This document shows, in pieces, positions 59,801 through 62,803 of a stretch of 64,000 bases of DNA. Under the pieces are notes generated by a model that was not told where the DNA came from, did not search any database, and saw only the letters and a list, made by a program, of their open reading frames with translations. The stretch is from Aspidapion aeneum. Taxonomy: Eukaryota > Arthropoda > Insecta > Coleoptera > Brentidae. The translations under genes and the position numbers were made by a program. How positions within the stretch are numbered: the stretch's first letter is position 1; each line of letters starts with the position of its first letter. The DNA is taken from contig OY755042.1 of assembly GCA_963576565.1 (NCBI GenBank), positions 4,330,112 through 4,394,111 on the forward strand, in the 5' to 3' direction.

Positions 59801-61905
59801 ATATCAAACAAAAGGTAATTGAGTTTGGAGTTAAACAAAATACATTTTAATTTATTTTAAAAAAAGGGTGGGGGTATATTTCAAAAATTAGAGTTTAAGT
59901 GAAAATATGGCGTGTGTGATATCAAACGAAAGGTAATTAAGTACGGAGTTTAACAAAATATATTTTAGTTTTTGTTTTTTTTAAGGGTGGGGGTGGATTT
60001 CAAAAATTTGAGTTTAAGTCAAAACATGGTTTGTGTGGTATCTAACAAAAAGTAATTTAGTGTGGAGTTGAATAAAATGAATTTCAGTTTTTAGTTATAT
60101 TAGCTCACACGTACACTATAACTATAGTACCTAGTGTGAGCTTAGGGGCCCATATATTGGCAGAGTATATTTATTTATGGTAATTATTTATCACAGTAAC
60201 ATTGAAAGTACCACTGCTCATGTTACTCATCGTCATCGTCGACTTCAAATCTTCCTGATTCACCATTGAGTTTGAAACAAGGGCTGGTTGATGACTGGCA
60301 ACGGTAGTAGGGCTGGTTGATGACTGGCAACGGTAGTAGCGCTGGTACTGGCAAGTTGATTTTCTTGTTGTTGAACGGTTGTACTAGTAGCAAGACTGTC
60401 TTGTTCGATCTGTTGCTGTCGCTGTTCTCTTGATGTCGACGGTTGTAGAATTTTTCCTGCCAGTTCTCTCTTATTTTGGATGGAATCTTCTATGTAGCTT
60501 TCCGCTACCGTGAAACTTTTCCAACCTCCGTGACGTGTTAGATTCGTCAAACTGGTGCCTACGTTAGCCAATATTGTTGCCAATGTTCGACGAAAGCTAT
60601 GCCCAGTGTAGCGTTCAGGATTTTTCAAACCAAGAAAGCCGGCAATGTTGAAAGGATTGCCGAAGGTGGTGATGCCGACGCATTGAGTGCTACATTTTCC
60701 GTTCTTATAGTTTAAAAAGAATCTGTCGTGAACTATAGATAAAGGCCGTAGTTTCTTGTATTTTTTATAAAATAGTAGATAATTCGTTTGCTCGTTCAAA
60801 ACAACAAACTTTCTGGGTACATACGTTTTCATCTGCGGAATGTTGATTATCAACATGTTTTCTCTTTCTGCTATGTTATTGATAGATAAATAGGTCAATT
60901 CTTCACGGCGACATGCCCCTGCGACGCCAAAAATCATTAAGTATACATTATCAAGCGCTTTAGAAAAAAAAAATGATTTTTTCGGAACTGATCCAACTCT
61001 TTTTGATTTTAGGAAAGCAACAAGCTTTTTAAATTGACCAATTTCATCATTTTTCAGCAATTTTATCTTGAGTTTTATCATTGAAAACTTTGACCACAGT
61101 GTGGATAATGTGCAGGTTTTCGACAGCTCCAAAAAGTATGCGAGAAATACTTTTTACCATGTTTTGAACGTGTTTGCGAGAGCACCATTTCTCAAAATAA
61201 TTAAAATCTTTTTCATACCTCTCCCTGGATTTATGCGGTACAAGCTCCAAGCTAGCTGCGATAAGAATTTCTGTTCTTTTGAAAAACGGCGTCGTTTATA
61301 CTTTGTTGTCATAGCAACCGTCTATCACAATGAGAACAGCAAGTTAACTGTCTTTAAAAAGTCAAAACCTGACAATATCTTTTCTCAGTCAACGACATTT
61401 TTTGACTTTTAAGGTCACTAAAATGAAAAATATATCTTTAAACATGGAAAATCAAATTTTTAAAATGTTCTTCTGCGGTGGAGAAAAAAAACCGCTTTGA
61501 TTGTGTCCGAAATTGTCTCTGATAAATTGCCGGTTTAAAGAAAATGTAAAAAACCGCGTGCGGCAAAAATTTTTACAGCACGCCGTGCGAAAAAATGGTG
61601 GTTTCCGCACGCAAATGCGTGCGGAAAATCGCATTTTCCGCACGCTCCTAGGAAAAGTACATTAACGTGCCACTTTCAAATCTAAAAAAATGCATGCGGA
61701 AAAGTGACAATTTCCGCACGCTCGCTGAAAAAAATATTTTTATTTATTTATTCCTTGCCCTTATGCCACTAAACTCTGTCCGCTGTATAGTTTATACCTA
61801 GTAAGCTAAAACTAACCTTTGTTATTAATTTTTTTGTTCCCTTATAAGGTCCTGATTATTAATTTGCATTTTTTTCCTTAATTGTGAATTTCAGGTCGTT
61901 ATTAA
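11850..61905 (+). CDS. tra2: Transformer-2 (Tra2) splicing regulator, 8 coding exons over 50 kb
   Basis: Spliced CDS: 11850-11864, 26570-26664, 30966-31073, 34418-34667, 40092-40267, 50814-50846, 54044-54141, 61895-61905. The total is 786 nt: 261 residues plus TAA. All phases agree (0,2,2,0,2,2,1). Domains: first RS domain about residues 6-105; RRM about 120-200 with RNP2 LGVFGL (122-127) and RNP1 RGFAFVYF (161-168); the diagnostic linker [14 protein letters not shown]; second RS/RY domain from about 216. Length is close to that of fly Tra2 (about 264). Family knowledge: a nuclear SR-like protein that binds splicing enhancers and, with Tra, directs dsx and fru splicing in many insects. The intact frame inside such repeat-rich introns argues for a working gene. 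Extra alternative exons may exist that I did not find. Confidence 0.95.
12254..12706. mobile_element. TIR element with tandem GATTGTGAGG core
   Basis: Ends CGAGGGGTGAACAGCT...AGCTGTTCACCCCTCG, with an exact 8-bp duplication ACATTTAG (12246-12253, 12707-12714). The core is made of short GATTGTGAGGGATTGTG-type repeats. It hosts a second hAT MITE. Confidence 0.9.
12345..12554. mobile_element. hAT MITE nested in the previous element
   Basis: Ends CAGCGGCGTAGCA...TGCTACGCCACTG; exact 8-bp duplication GGACTGTG (12337-12344, 12555-12562). Its ends resemble those of the MITE at 2142-2308. Confidence 0.9.
12715..13320. other. AT-rich tra2 intron 1, nothing recognised
   Basis: No ORF of note and no clear repeat boundaries. 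Confidence 0.4.
13439..14160 (+). repeat. Hairpin-ended repeat family, copy 1
   Basis: Starts TAGCTCACACATATACTATA...GTGTGAGCTA (a terminal hairpin) and ends with a second CACAC-type hairpin (ACTATAACTATAGT...GTGTGAGCTT) plus GCCCATAGATTGGCAGAGT. Inside are a TCTGTCTG microsatellite, ACCGCTTGCCCGATTTTAAT and about three ~110-bp tandem units (GGGTGGGGGTAGATTTCAAA...GGTAATTGAGTCTGGAGTT). Two further copies are at 58403 and 59433. Confidence 0.8.
14511..14774 (+). pseudogene. LINE ORF2 C-terminal fragment
   Basis: The residual open frame contains [18 protein letters not shown], the G-x-x-x-YN-x-LP pattern of the end of insect Jockey/CR1-like RT proteins. Comparable to the fragment at 37361-37576. 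Confidence 0.65.
15398..16945. other. AT-rich intron with a short GC-rich patch
   Basis: Mostly unassigned. 15905-15980 is GC-rich (GCGCACTCATCGCGGCGCTG) followed by CATATTTAAG. It might be a promoter-like patch or a relic; no gene is supported. Confidence 0.35.
16946..17820. mobile_element. 875-bp TIR element, copy 1
   Basis: Ends TGGATGATTCTACAAAAATGG / CCACTTTTGGTAGAATCATCCA are inverted, with TA on both sides. Non-coding, with repeated CTCATTCCTCTGG phrases inside. A close direct copy lies at 31712-32621. Confidence 0.85.
18110..18520 (+). repeat. ~130-bp tandem array, short block
   Basis: About three units of the CAGCTCTCTAG-TTTCTGGAAGTGGGCAATGTTACTTTTACATAAC type; same family as 21005-21560 (inverted) and 46190-46870. 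Confidence 0.8.
18521..19030. other. Unassigned intron 1 sequence
   Basis: AT-rich to 18900, then a moderately GC-rich part before the mariner fragment that may include its left end. No gene seen. Confidence 0.35.
19060..19745 (+). pseudogene. mariner transposase, internally deleted
   Basis: Pieces in order: the helix-turn-helix part ([28 protein letters not shown]), then DIRGVILIE and [14 protein letters not shown], then the catalytic second half with [30 protein letters not shown] and KGTRF. The DNAPAH and SPDLAxCDF motifs are the second and third acidic sites of the mariner DD34D triad. The linker and first Asp region are deleted and frames are broken. The longest open stretch is 19383-19688. 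Confidence 0.88.
20240..21003. mobile_element. Fold-back segment inside the composite repeat
   Basis: 20395-20720 and 20740-20995 carry inverted blocks (GTCTGCATTTAGGGAGTTGGCCTA / AGGCCACCTCCATAAATGCAGAC; TATGACATATCG palindrome near 20615-20670). It ends CCACCCTG next to TA. Absent from the other copy at 46880. Confidence 0.6.
21669..21872. repeat. Palindrome, 204 bp
   Basis: ATAACAAAAACATTTCAT...CCAAGTACGCGAAAATGGCATTC is mirrored by GAATGCCATTTTCGTGTACTT...ATGAAATGTTTTTGTTAT. Related to 45669-46032. Confidence 0.85.
21990..22816. other. AT-rich intron 1, nothing recognised
   Basis: No coding signal; contains the local imperfect repeat GTAACACAGGGACAATTTCTGTAAC and GGGACAAATTGTGTTATAG. 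Confidence 0.4.
23650..23915. mobile_element. hAT MITE, 266 bp
   Basis: Ends CAGTGGCGGATCCAGGGGGG / CCAGAGGTG..rc form CTCTGGATCCGCCCTTG. The flanking 8-mers TGTTGTAA and TGGTGTAA differ at one base. Non-coding. Confidence 0.82.
24130..24600 (-). pseudogene. Jockey-type LINE fragment (EN-RT linker)
   Basis: Minus-strand reading contains [31 protein letters not shown] and an upstream KKSKSF segment, the region between endonuclease and RT in Jockey-like ORF2. Broken by stops. Confidence 0.65.
25425..25625 (-). pseudogene. LINE endonuclease fragment
   Basis: Minus strand reads [10 protein letters not shown]...[18 protein letters not shown] is the conserved APE-type endonuclease motif. Probably the same LINE as 24130-24600, separated by the repeat copy 24640-25412. 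Confidence 0.6.
25624..25690. repeat. Penelope pLTR-like fragment
   Basis: GATACTTACTAACCAAAACGTCG...AATGGAAGTCCGAAATT matches the arm end of the Penelope-like element at 47740-49086. Confidence 0.65.
25899..26491. mobile_element. 593-bp TIR element, TA target
   Basis: Ends CAGTGTTTCAATGAAAAC...GGCCTTTTCGGGTATTTTG and CAAAATACCCGAAAAAGGCC...GTTTTCGTTGAAACACCCTG are inverted; TA lies on each side. Tc1/mariner-like MITE. It contains a tRNA-like segment (26112-26290). Confidence 0.75.
26112..26290 (+). repeat. tRNA-Val-like SINE or pseudo-tRNA segment
   Basis: CTGTAGTGTAGTGGTAGCA (A-box like), TTGCTTCACAC (anticodon arm with CAC) and GGGGTTCGATTCTTAGAT (B-box like) follow in tRNA order, close to tRNA-Val(CAC). 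The acceptor stem does not pair well, and unrelated sequence plus an A-rich end follow, so it is taken as a SINE head and not a working tRNA gene. Confidence 0.55.
26570..26664 (+). CDS. tra2: tra2 exon 2 (RS domain 1 start)
   Basis: Acceptor CATTTTTTAG, donor GTAAAG. It reads [20 protein letters not shown] and onward through [11 protein letters not shown], ending two bases into an Arg codon completed by exon 3. The content rich in Arg, Ser and Glu fits the N-terminal RS region. Confidence 0.93.
27021..27797. mobile_element. Fold-back element, 777 bp
   Basis: Left GTAGTAGATATATATCTGTTCTAG...GTGGTGGTAATTCCGAG is mirrored at the right by CTCGGAATTACCACCACA...CTAGAACAGACATATATCTACTAC, with TATTA flanking both ends (27016-27020, 27798-27802). 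The inner part is built of sub-repeats (ACACAAAAGACAAAG, TGTTCGCCTC). The 189-codon frame at 27234-27803 is a by-product. Confidence 0.85.
28331..29758. mobile_element. Fold-back element, ~1.43 kb
   Basis: AAATGATTTGTTGCTTGC...ATGTGATACAATATCGGGTG (left) is mirrored by CACCCAATATTGTATCAC...GCAAGCAACAAATCATTT (right); inner arms also match (GATAAGCCA-type, CACCAAATTAAA). AT-rich core. Confidence 0.75.
29727..30928 (-). repeat. LINE fragment bracketed by ~209-bp direct repeats
   Basis: 29727-29936 and 30720-30928 are direct copies (ATATGCAAGCAACAAATCAT...TTTATTTCCAGCAAAAAAA). The 783 bp between them is LINE sequence on the minus strand. Confidence 0.85.
29963..30690 (-). pseudogene. LINE ORF2 fragment, internally deleted
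   Basis: Minus strand, N to [15 protein letters not shown] (RT motif with the first catalytic Asp), a jump past the finger/palm core, then [13 protein letters not shown], a thumb part ending [21 protein letters not shown], and after a frame break [14 protein letters not shown] and the Gly-Arg-rich C-terminus KRGRPRRSW. The F/YxDD part is deleted. RTE/Jockey-type non-LTR element. Dead copy. Confidence 0.85.
30966..31073 (+). CDS. tra2: tra2 exon 3 (RS domain 1)
   Basis: Acceptor GCTTTCACATAG, donor GTAAGT. 108 nt of Arg/Ser/Asp codons ([20 protein letters not shown]). Phase 2 on both sides, so skipping it would keep the frame and shorten RS domain 1. The strand is rich in AGAG/GACAG purine runs of the kind that act as SR-protein enhancers. 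Confidence 0.93.
31074..31711. other. tra2 intron 3, 5' part
   Basis: Contains GCTGAGCCGATTTTGACG-type repeat phrases and two related blocks with TATAGAGCGATTTCAAAAGTTCTTTCTGC. Nothing coding. Confidence 0.4.
31712..32621. mobile_element. 875-bp TIR family, copy 2
   Basis: Close direct copy of 16946-17820, same ends, with an extra ~40 bp near 32530-32573. It interrupts a repeat whose halves (AACTTTC.. and ATATATAGCGATTTCAAAAG) are found joined at about 31566-31590. Confidence 0.85.
33022..33598. mobile_element. Fold-back element, 577 bp
   Basis: GCGAAATTGTTACTTTTAAATT...GGCGCTCAAATTTATAGTTTT...GGATGCTCCT is mirrored by AGGAGCATCC...TTTGAGCGCC...AATTTAAAAGTAAAAATTTCGC. A second inner pair (CATGTATCAACAGTGACAATGACA / TGTCATTGTCACTG) lies at the centre. 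Confidence 0.85.
34418..34667 (+). CDS. tra2: tra2 exon 4 (end of RS1, first half of RRM)
   Basis: Acceptor GGCGTTGCAG, donor GTAAGG. It encodes [20 protein letters not shown], a Gly/Arg/Asn hinge, then the RRM start [16 protein letters not shown] (RNP2) through [11 protein letters not shown]. Markedly GC-richer than the flanking intron. Nearly identical in plan to known insect Tra2. Confidence 0.97.
34700..35195. mobile_element. ~496-bp TIR element, copy 1
   Basis: CAATTGACCTGATTTGAAGTCACA / TGTGACGTCAAATCACTTCAATTG are inverted ends. An inverted, diverged copy is at 51144-51590. Confidence 0.75.
35597..36882. mobile_element. Fold-back element, 1286 bp, TA target
   Basis: Ends CAGGGTGTCCCAAATTGGGC / GTGCCCACTTTGGGACACCCTG flanked by TA. 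Arms of about 430 bp are inverted (GTCTGCATTT, TTTGAGCTACGGGGGC, GAGACGATATTTC). The core is about 36040-36420. No coding capacity. Confidence 0.88.
37361..37576 (-). pseudogene. LINE ORF2 C-terminal fragment
   Basis: Minus strand reads [32 protein letters not shown] and [10 protein letters not shown], the usual end of Jockey/CR1-type RT proteins in insects. No RT core near. Confidence 0.75.
37577..39456. other. AT-rich tra2 intron 4, nothing recognised
   Basis: Only a short inverted pair near 39050-39120 (AACCTTAAGGTAACTGATAAT / ATTATCAGTTACCTTAGGAA). Confidence 0.4.
39457..40066. mobile_element. 610-bp TIR element, copy 2
   Basis: Near-identical to 10781-11390 and in the same orientation. 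Flanked by CTCTAACC (39449-39456 and 40067-40074). It ends 25 bp before tra2 exon 5, so it sits in or near the branch-point region of that exon. Confidence 0.9.
40092..40267 (+). CDS. tra2: tra2 exon 5 (second half of RRM and linker)
   Basis: Acceptor CTTTCTGCAG, donor GTAAGT. It encodes [19 protein letters not shown] (RNP1), [20 protein letters not shown] and PGIYMGRPT, ending two bases into a Tyr codon. The linker is the family signature. It lies only 26 nt after a 610-bp TIR element. Confidence 0.97.
40512..44504. repeat. Tandem array (~24 x ~150 bp) with inverted termini
   Basis: The monomer carries GGTGTTTTGCTAACTTTATATAAAGTTAGCAGAACACC, a hairpin, then TAAAAAAAATTTAGTTCACA and TTTGCCGTTAATTATCCGTA. 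Variants alternate (CTATAGAAACAATGG, CTATAGAAATAATGG, CTATTTAAATAATAT), giving a higher-order period of two to three monomers. The outer ends, TGTATATAAAGTTAGCAGAACAACTTTGG... and ...CCAAAGTTGTTCTACTAACTTTATATACA, are inverted; the last ~300 bp runs in reverse orientation. Repeating open frames are by-products. Confidence 0.93.
44505..45668. other. tra2 intron 5 sequence, unassigned
   Basis: AT-rich, with a short GC-richer patch (45180-45320, GAGCCGTCACGCTCGGC, GTCGGCTCGAGTCGAC). No gene seen. Confidence 0.4.
45669..47165 (+). repeat. Composite repeat, plus-orientation copy
   Basis: Palindrome 45669-46032 (arms with CCAAGTACGCGAAAATGGCA and CAAGTTCTCCAATACAAATT), a spacer, about five to six ~130-bp tandem units (46190-46870), then a tail with TTTGAGATTCGTAGCTCATTCC and GCACTGCCGTGCCCTCAG. 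An inverted copy occupies 19940-21872. Confidence 0.8.
46190..46870 (+). repeat. ~130-bp tandem array
   Basis: Units read CAGCTCTCTAGCATTTCTGGA, AGTGGGCAATGTTACTTTTA, ATAGGGGAGGGGAGTAAATT and TTATCATAGTTCCTATCAGT. Non-coding. Confidence 0.9.
47740..49086 (-). mobile_element. Penelope-like retroelement with inverted pLTRs
   Basis: Arms 47740-47955 and 48838-49055 are inverted copies of about 215 bp. They enclose a 3'-biased piece of the Penelope ORF on the minus strand. A 12-bp direct repeat ATGGAATGCACT (47728-47739 and 49087-49098) is the likely target duplication. The arms include the end of the ORF ([20 protein letters not shown]) and a stem GGTTAG..CTAACC followed by GAAACGTC. 5' truncated and frameshifted. 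Confidence 0.9.
48081..48818 (-). pseudogene. Penelope RT C-terminus plus GIY-YIG endonuclease
   Basis: Starts at the RT catalytic motif [10 protein letters not shown], followed by [11 protein letters not shown] and [16 protein letters not shown] (Penelope RT motifs), the thumb, and the GIY-YIG domain [20 protein letters not shown]. Near 48105 a frameshift breaks it; the other frame continues [17 protein letters not shown] and onward to the arm. About 245 of the usual ~800 residues remain, so it is not functional. Confidence 0.92.
49562..50068. repeat. 259-bp tandem duplication
   Basis: CTGGCTTTTCCACAGCCCCC...CCACAAAATGAAAGCCGCAT...TTGTACGTTTT occurs twice (49562 and 49821). Each unit holds an inner inverted pair (TGCAACAGTGTCGGAGGCTGACA / TGTCAGCCTTCGACATGTTGCA). 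Confidence 0.88.
50246..50516. mobile_element. ~270-bp TIR element
   Basis: AGAATTATTGAAATACAGCC..AGGCTATAATTGTGCCAGGC..ACTATTTTGACAC is mirrored on the right (GTGTCAAAATTGTGCCTGGC, ACTATTATAGCCTGACTTTA, TTTCAATAATTCT); arms of about 60 bp. A related AGTGCCAGGCATTAATTGTG block is at 8777-8796. Confidence 0.8.
50814..50846 (+). CDS. tra2: tra2 exon 6 (33-nt micro-exon)
   Basis: Acceptor with long pyrimidine tract TTTTTCTTTTTCTTTTTTAG, donor GTAAGT. It encodes [10 protein letters not shown], phase 2 in and phase 2 out, so it can be used or skipped without frame change. It joins cleanly to the TA of exon 5 (Tyr) and to exon 7 (Asp). Confidence 0.87.
51144..51590. mobile_element. ~450-bp TIR element, copy 2 (inverted)
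   Basis: CAATTGAAGTGATTTGACGTC...GACGTCAAATCAGTCAATGG. Inverted relative to 34700-35195, sharing AACACAAACCTTAG, GACACTGGCTACCCCG and AGCTGTGACG blocks. Confidence 0.75.
51643..53776 (-). pseudogene. mariner transposase, broken
   Basis: From 53776 down: [12 protein letters not shown], a helix-turn-helix half ([41 protein letters not shown]), [10 protein letters not shown]. After the insertion it reads [14 protein letters not shown] (first catalytic Asp), [31 protein letters not shown] (second Asp) and HPPYSSDLA (third Asp region), then ALKGTRF and the C-terminus. Multiple frame shifts and stops. DD34D spacing is the mariner type. Confidence 0.9.
52276..53342. mobile_element. 1067-bp long-TIR element with 9-bp target duplication (Mutator-like?)
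   Basis: Ends GCGTATTTACGTTTCCG / CGGAAACGTAAATACGC, with ~125-bp diverged arms. Flanked by exact 9-bp GTCCGGGAT (52267-52275, 53343-53351), which splits the mariner gene. 9-bp duplications with long TIRs suggest the MuDR group. Inside, 52735-53160 is itself palindromic with GGTTCGGTTCGG-type repeats. No transposase. Confidence 0.85.
54044..54141 (+). CDS. tra2: tra2 exon 7 (second RS domain)
   Basis: Acceptor GATAATTTTAG, donor GTAAGT. It reads [20 protein letters not shown] then [12 protein letters not shown], the Arg/Ser/Tyr-rich C-terminal domain, and ends one base into a Gly codon. Confidence 0.94.
54280..54655 (+). pseudogene. LINE RT fragment
   Basis: Reads FGFQKSKST, then [20 protein letters not shown] (RT motif with the first catalytic Asp in LDLxKAFD), and YGVPQ further on. 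Jockey/CR1-like. Cut off at 54655 by the fold-back element. Confidence 0.8.
54709..55603. mobile_element. Insertion in the left fold-back arm
   Basis: ATATTAACTTTAT occurs on both sides, a likely 13-bp duplication. The segment is itself an inverted repeat: AAACAAGTTTCATGGCTAAT...AGCTTGAAAGCTTAACCTC and its mirror occur at 54710-54800, 54960-55050 and 55480-55560. Confidence 0.72.
56087..57269 (+). mobile_element. hAT element, 1183 bp, deleted
   Basis: Ends CATTGCCGTAGCTAGGGG / CTAGCTACGCCAATG, exact 8-bp duplication CTCTTCTG (56079-56086, 57270-57277). Keeps only the C-terminal part of the transposase. Tip100/ZMYM-like type judged by the protein. Confidence 0.92.
56740..57054 (+). pseudogene. 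hAT transposase C-terminal dimerisation domain
   Basis: Reads [39 protein letters not shown] and the [11 protein letters not shown] end. [11 protein letters not shown] is the hAT dimerisation signature. The catalytic region is missing, so the protein cannot act alone. Confidence 0.88.
57314..57820. other. tra2 intron 7 sequence, unassigned
   Basis: No gene or clear repeat boundary. Confidence 0.35.
57825..58020. repeat. Fragment related to the 35.6-kb fold-back
   Basis: Shares GGTACTTCCAGGGGAGA, AACCGCATTTTGA and GAAAAGTCTGCATTTTGGA phrases with the arm of 35597-36882. Confidence 0.6.
58022..58110. repeat. tRNA-derived fragments in head-to-head order
   Basis: Minus strand 58055-58022 reads GCCTAGCAAGAGGGTGGTTC..AAATCC (anticodon arm plus B-box). 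Plus strand 58056 on reads TATCTCAGTTGGTAGAGCGT, CAGCCTAGCAAGAGG (A-box plus anticodon arm). The two halves are in opposite orientation, so no complete tRNA exists here. Probably SINE-derived. Confidence 0.55.
58129..58275. repeat. GTGCGGAAA/TTTCCGCAC palindrome module A
   Basis: Three parts: GTGCGGAAAGTGTCACTTTTCCGTAC (58132-58157), GTGCGGAAAAGAAACTTTCCGCA (58208-58230), and CGAGCGTGCGGAAAA (58255-58269). Same plan and spacing as module B at 59156-59295. Confidence 0.85.
58403..59114 (-). repeat. Hairpin-ended repeat family, copy 2 (minus)
   Basis: Reverse-orientation copy of 13439-14160, from ACTCTGCCAATATATGGGCC to TATGTGTGAGCTA, with the same ~110-bp tandem units. It lies between palindrome modules A and B. 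Confidence 0.88.
59156..59295. repeat. Palindrome module B
   Basis: GTGCGGAAAGGGATACTTTTCCGCACGC (59156-59183), GTGCGGAAAATGCTTTCCGCACGC (59233-59256), CGAGCGTGCGGAAAATG (59279-59295). Homologous to module A over its whole length. Confidence 0.88.
59433..60165 (+). repeat. Hairpin-ended repeat family, copy 3 (plus)
   Basis: Same family and orientation as 13439-14160, inverted relative to the neighbouring copy 2. It sits between palindrome module B and the 3' end of the recombinase gene. Confidence 0.9.
60175..61283 (-). pseudogene. Crypton-like tyrosine recombinase, degenerate
   Basis: The main open part is 61132-60260 (290 codons). The N-terminal part is in another frame (61283-61145: [31 protein letters not shown]), and the last residues (to 60175) are in a third frame. 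All catalytic positions of a tyrosine recombinase are visible: Arg in [11 protein letters not shown], Lys in [11 protein letters not shown], His-x-x-Arg in [11 protein letters not shown], His/Trp in RHGGWKS, and Tyr in AESYIEDS. A Gln/Ser-rich tail follows. Family knowledge: enzymes of this kind in insects belong to Crypton-type elements that move by a covalent Tyr-DNA link without RT. At least two frameshifts make this copy inactive. Inside tra2 intron 7, antisense. Confidence 0.87.
61555..61722. repeat. Palindrome module C
   Basis: TTTCCGCACGCAAATGCGTGCGGAAA (61602-61627), TTTTCCGCACGCTCCTAGGA (61634-61653) and GCATGCGGAAAAGTGACAATTTCCGCACGCT (61692-61722). The CCTAGGAGCGTGCGGAAAATG part, read on the minus strand, matches the end of module B, so B and C are inverted around the recombinase gene. 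Confidence 0.82.
61895..61905 (+). CDS. tra2: tra2 exon 8 coding part (RY-stop)
   Basis: Acceptor GTGAATTTCAG at 61884-61894, then GT CGT TAT TAA. With the G of exon 7 this gives Gly-Arg-Tyr-stop. Tra2 proteins commonly end in Arg-Tyr, and the phase fits, which is why this very short coding end is chosen. Confidence 0.83.
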
Positions 61906-62400
61906 CGTGTTGGAATGGCGGTCGGTCGGTGTTAAATGGACACAATGGCTCTTTTTCATTGTTGATGTACCCTTATTCTAGACATATGCAGTTTATTTTT
62001 TTTTTAATCTACTTGACTTTGATGCCCTGTGTAGATTATTATAATTTGATAGAAAATTTAGACTTCCACCTCTTTTTAAAAGGGGACCGTCATAAAAACC
62101 TCAAAAATTTTACTATGTGTTTCCGTCATTATTCTGAATGTACACAGTGCTTCTTACATTTTTAATTTATAAAATGGAATAATTCAGATCGAATGTTTTT
62201 TTTTAATTACCTAAATCATTTTCTGTCACGTATTGTTAGCTGGGATAGTAAGTTTTGAAAAATGTTTATAAATTAAACTTGAACTAAAGACATTTACCAT
62301 AGTAAAATAATCATAGGTTTTGTTTGTAATAATGTGTTTAATTTAGTCATTTGGTAACCAATACCCATTATGAGGCAATTTTGAAAATTTACTTCCTAGC
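61906..62400 (+). other. tra2: Probable tra2 3' UTR
   Basis: Follows the tra2 stop. AT-rich, no ORF or recognised repeat in it. No canonical AATAAA close by; ATAAAT/AATAAT variants occur near 62269 and 62309. The true end is not visible; a BEL/Pao scrap begins by 62555. Confidence 0.5.
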
Positions 62401-62554
62401 TTGACTTTTATCATTTTGGACAAATTGTGTGATTGTTTACTCATTTCAAAAACTATGGTTGACTTAATGAGGAGATTTTGGAAGAGCGTAAGCGCGTTAA
62501 GGTCTTTGGAATGTTGACTTAACGGACATAAGAGTCGCTAATTTATTATCGCTT

Positions 62555-62803
62555 CTATTTGAGTGAAGAAAGTGTGTAAGTTTTTTCTCCAACCACTCGC
62601 ACCAAATGACCTTTTACCGTTTTAATATTGAATTCCCAAAGGCCTCCGAAATGGTGAGAGAATTTTATAGCATTTTGTGATGCTGCAGATTTGGCCAACC
62701 GATTAAGTTCAGCTCTTGCTCCAACGAAATTTGTCCCATTATCGGTGTACACGTGATCACATCTCCCTCTCCGATTGCTGCAATCAGCACGGGATAAATT
62801 CAT
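62555..62803 (-). pseudogene. BEL/Pao LTR retrotransposon integrase fragment
   Basis: Minus strand reads HVYTDNGTNFVGARAELNRL (the second catalytic Asp of the DDE core in DNGTNF), then HHFGGLWEFNIKTVKGHLVR with the conserved HFGGLWE...VK...L motif. The rest of the pol gene is missing. Confidence 0.85.
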
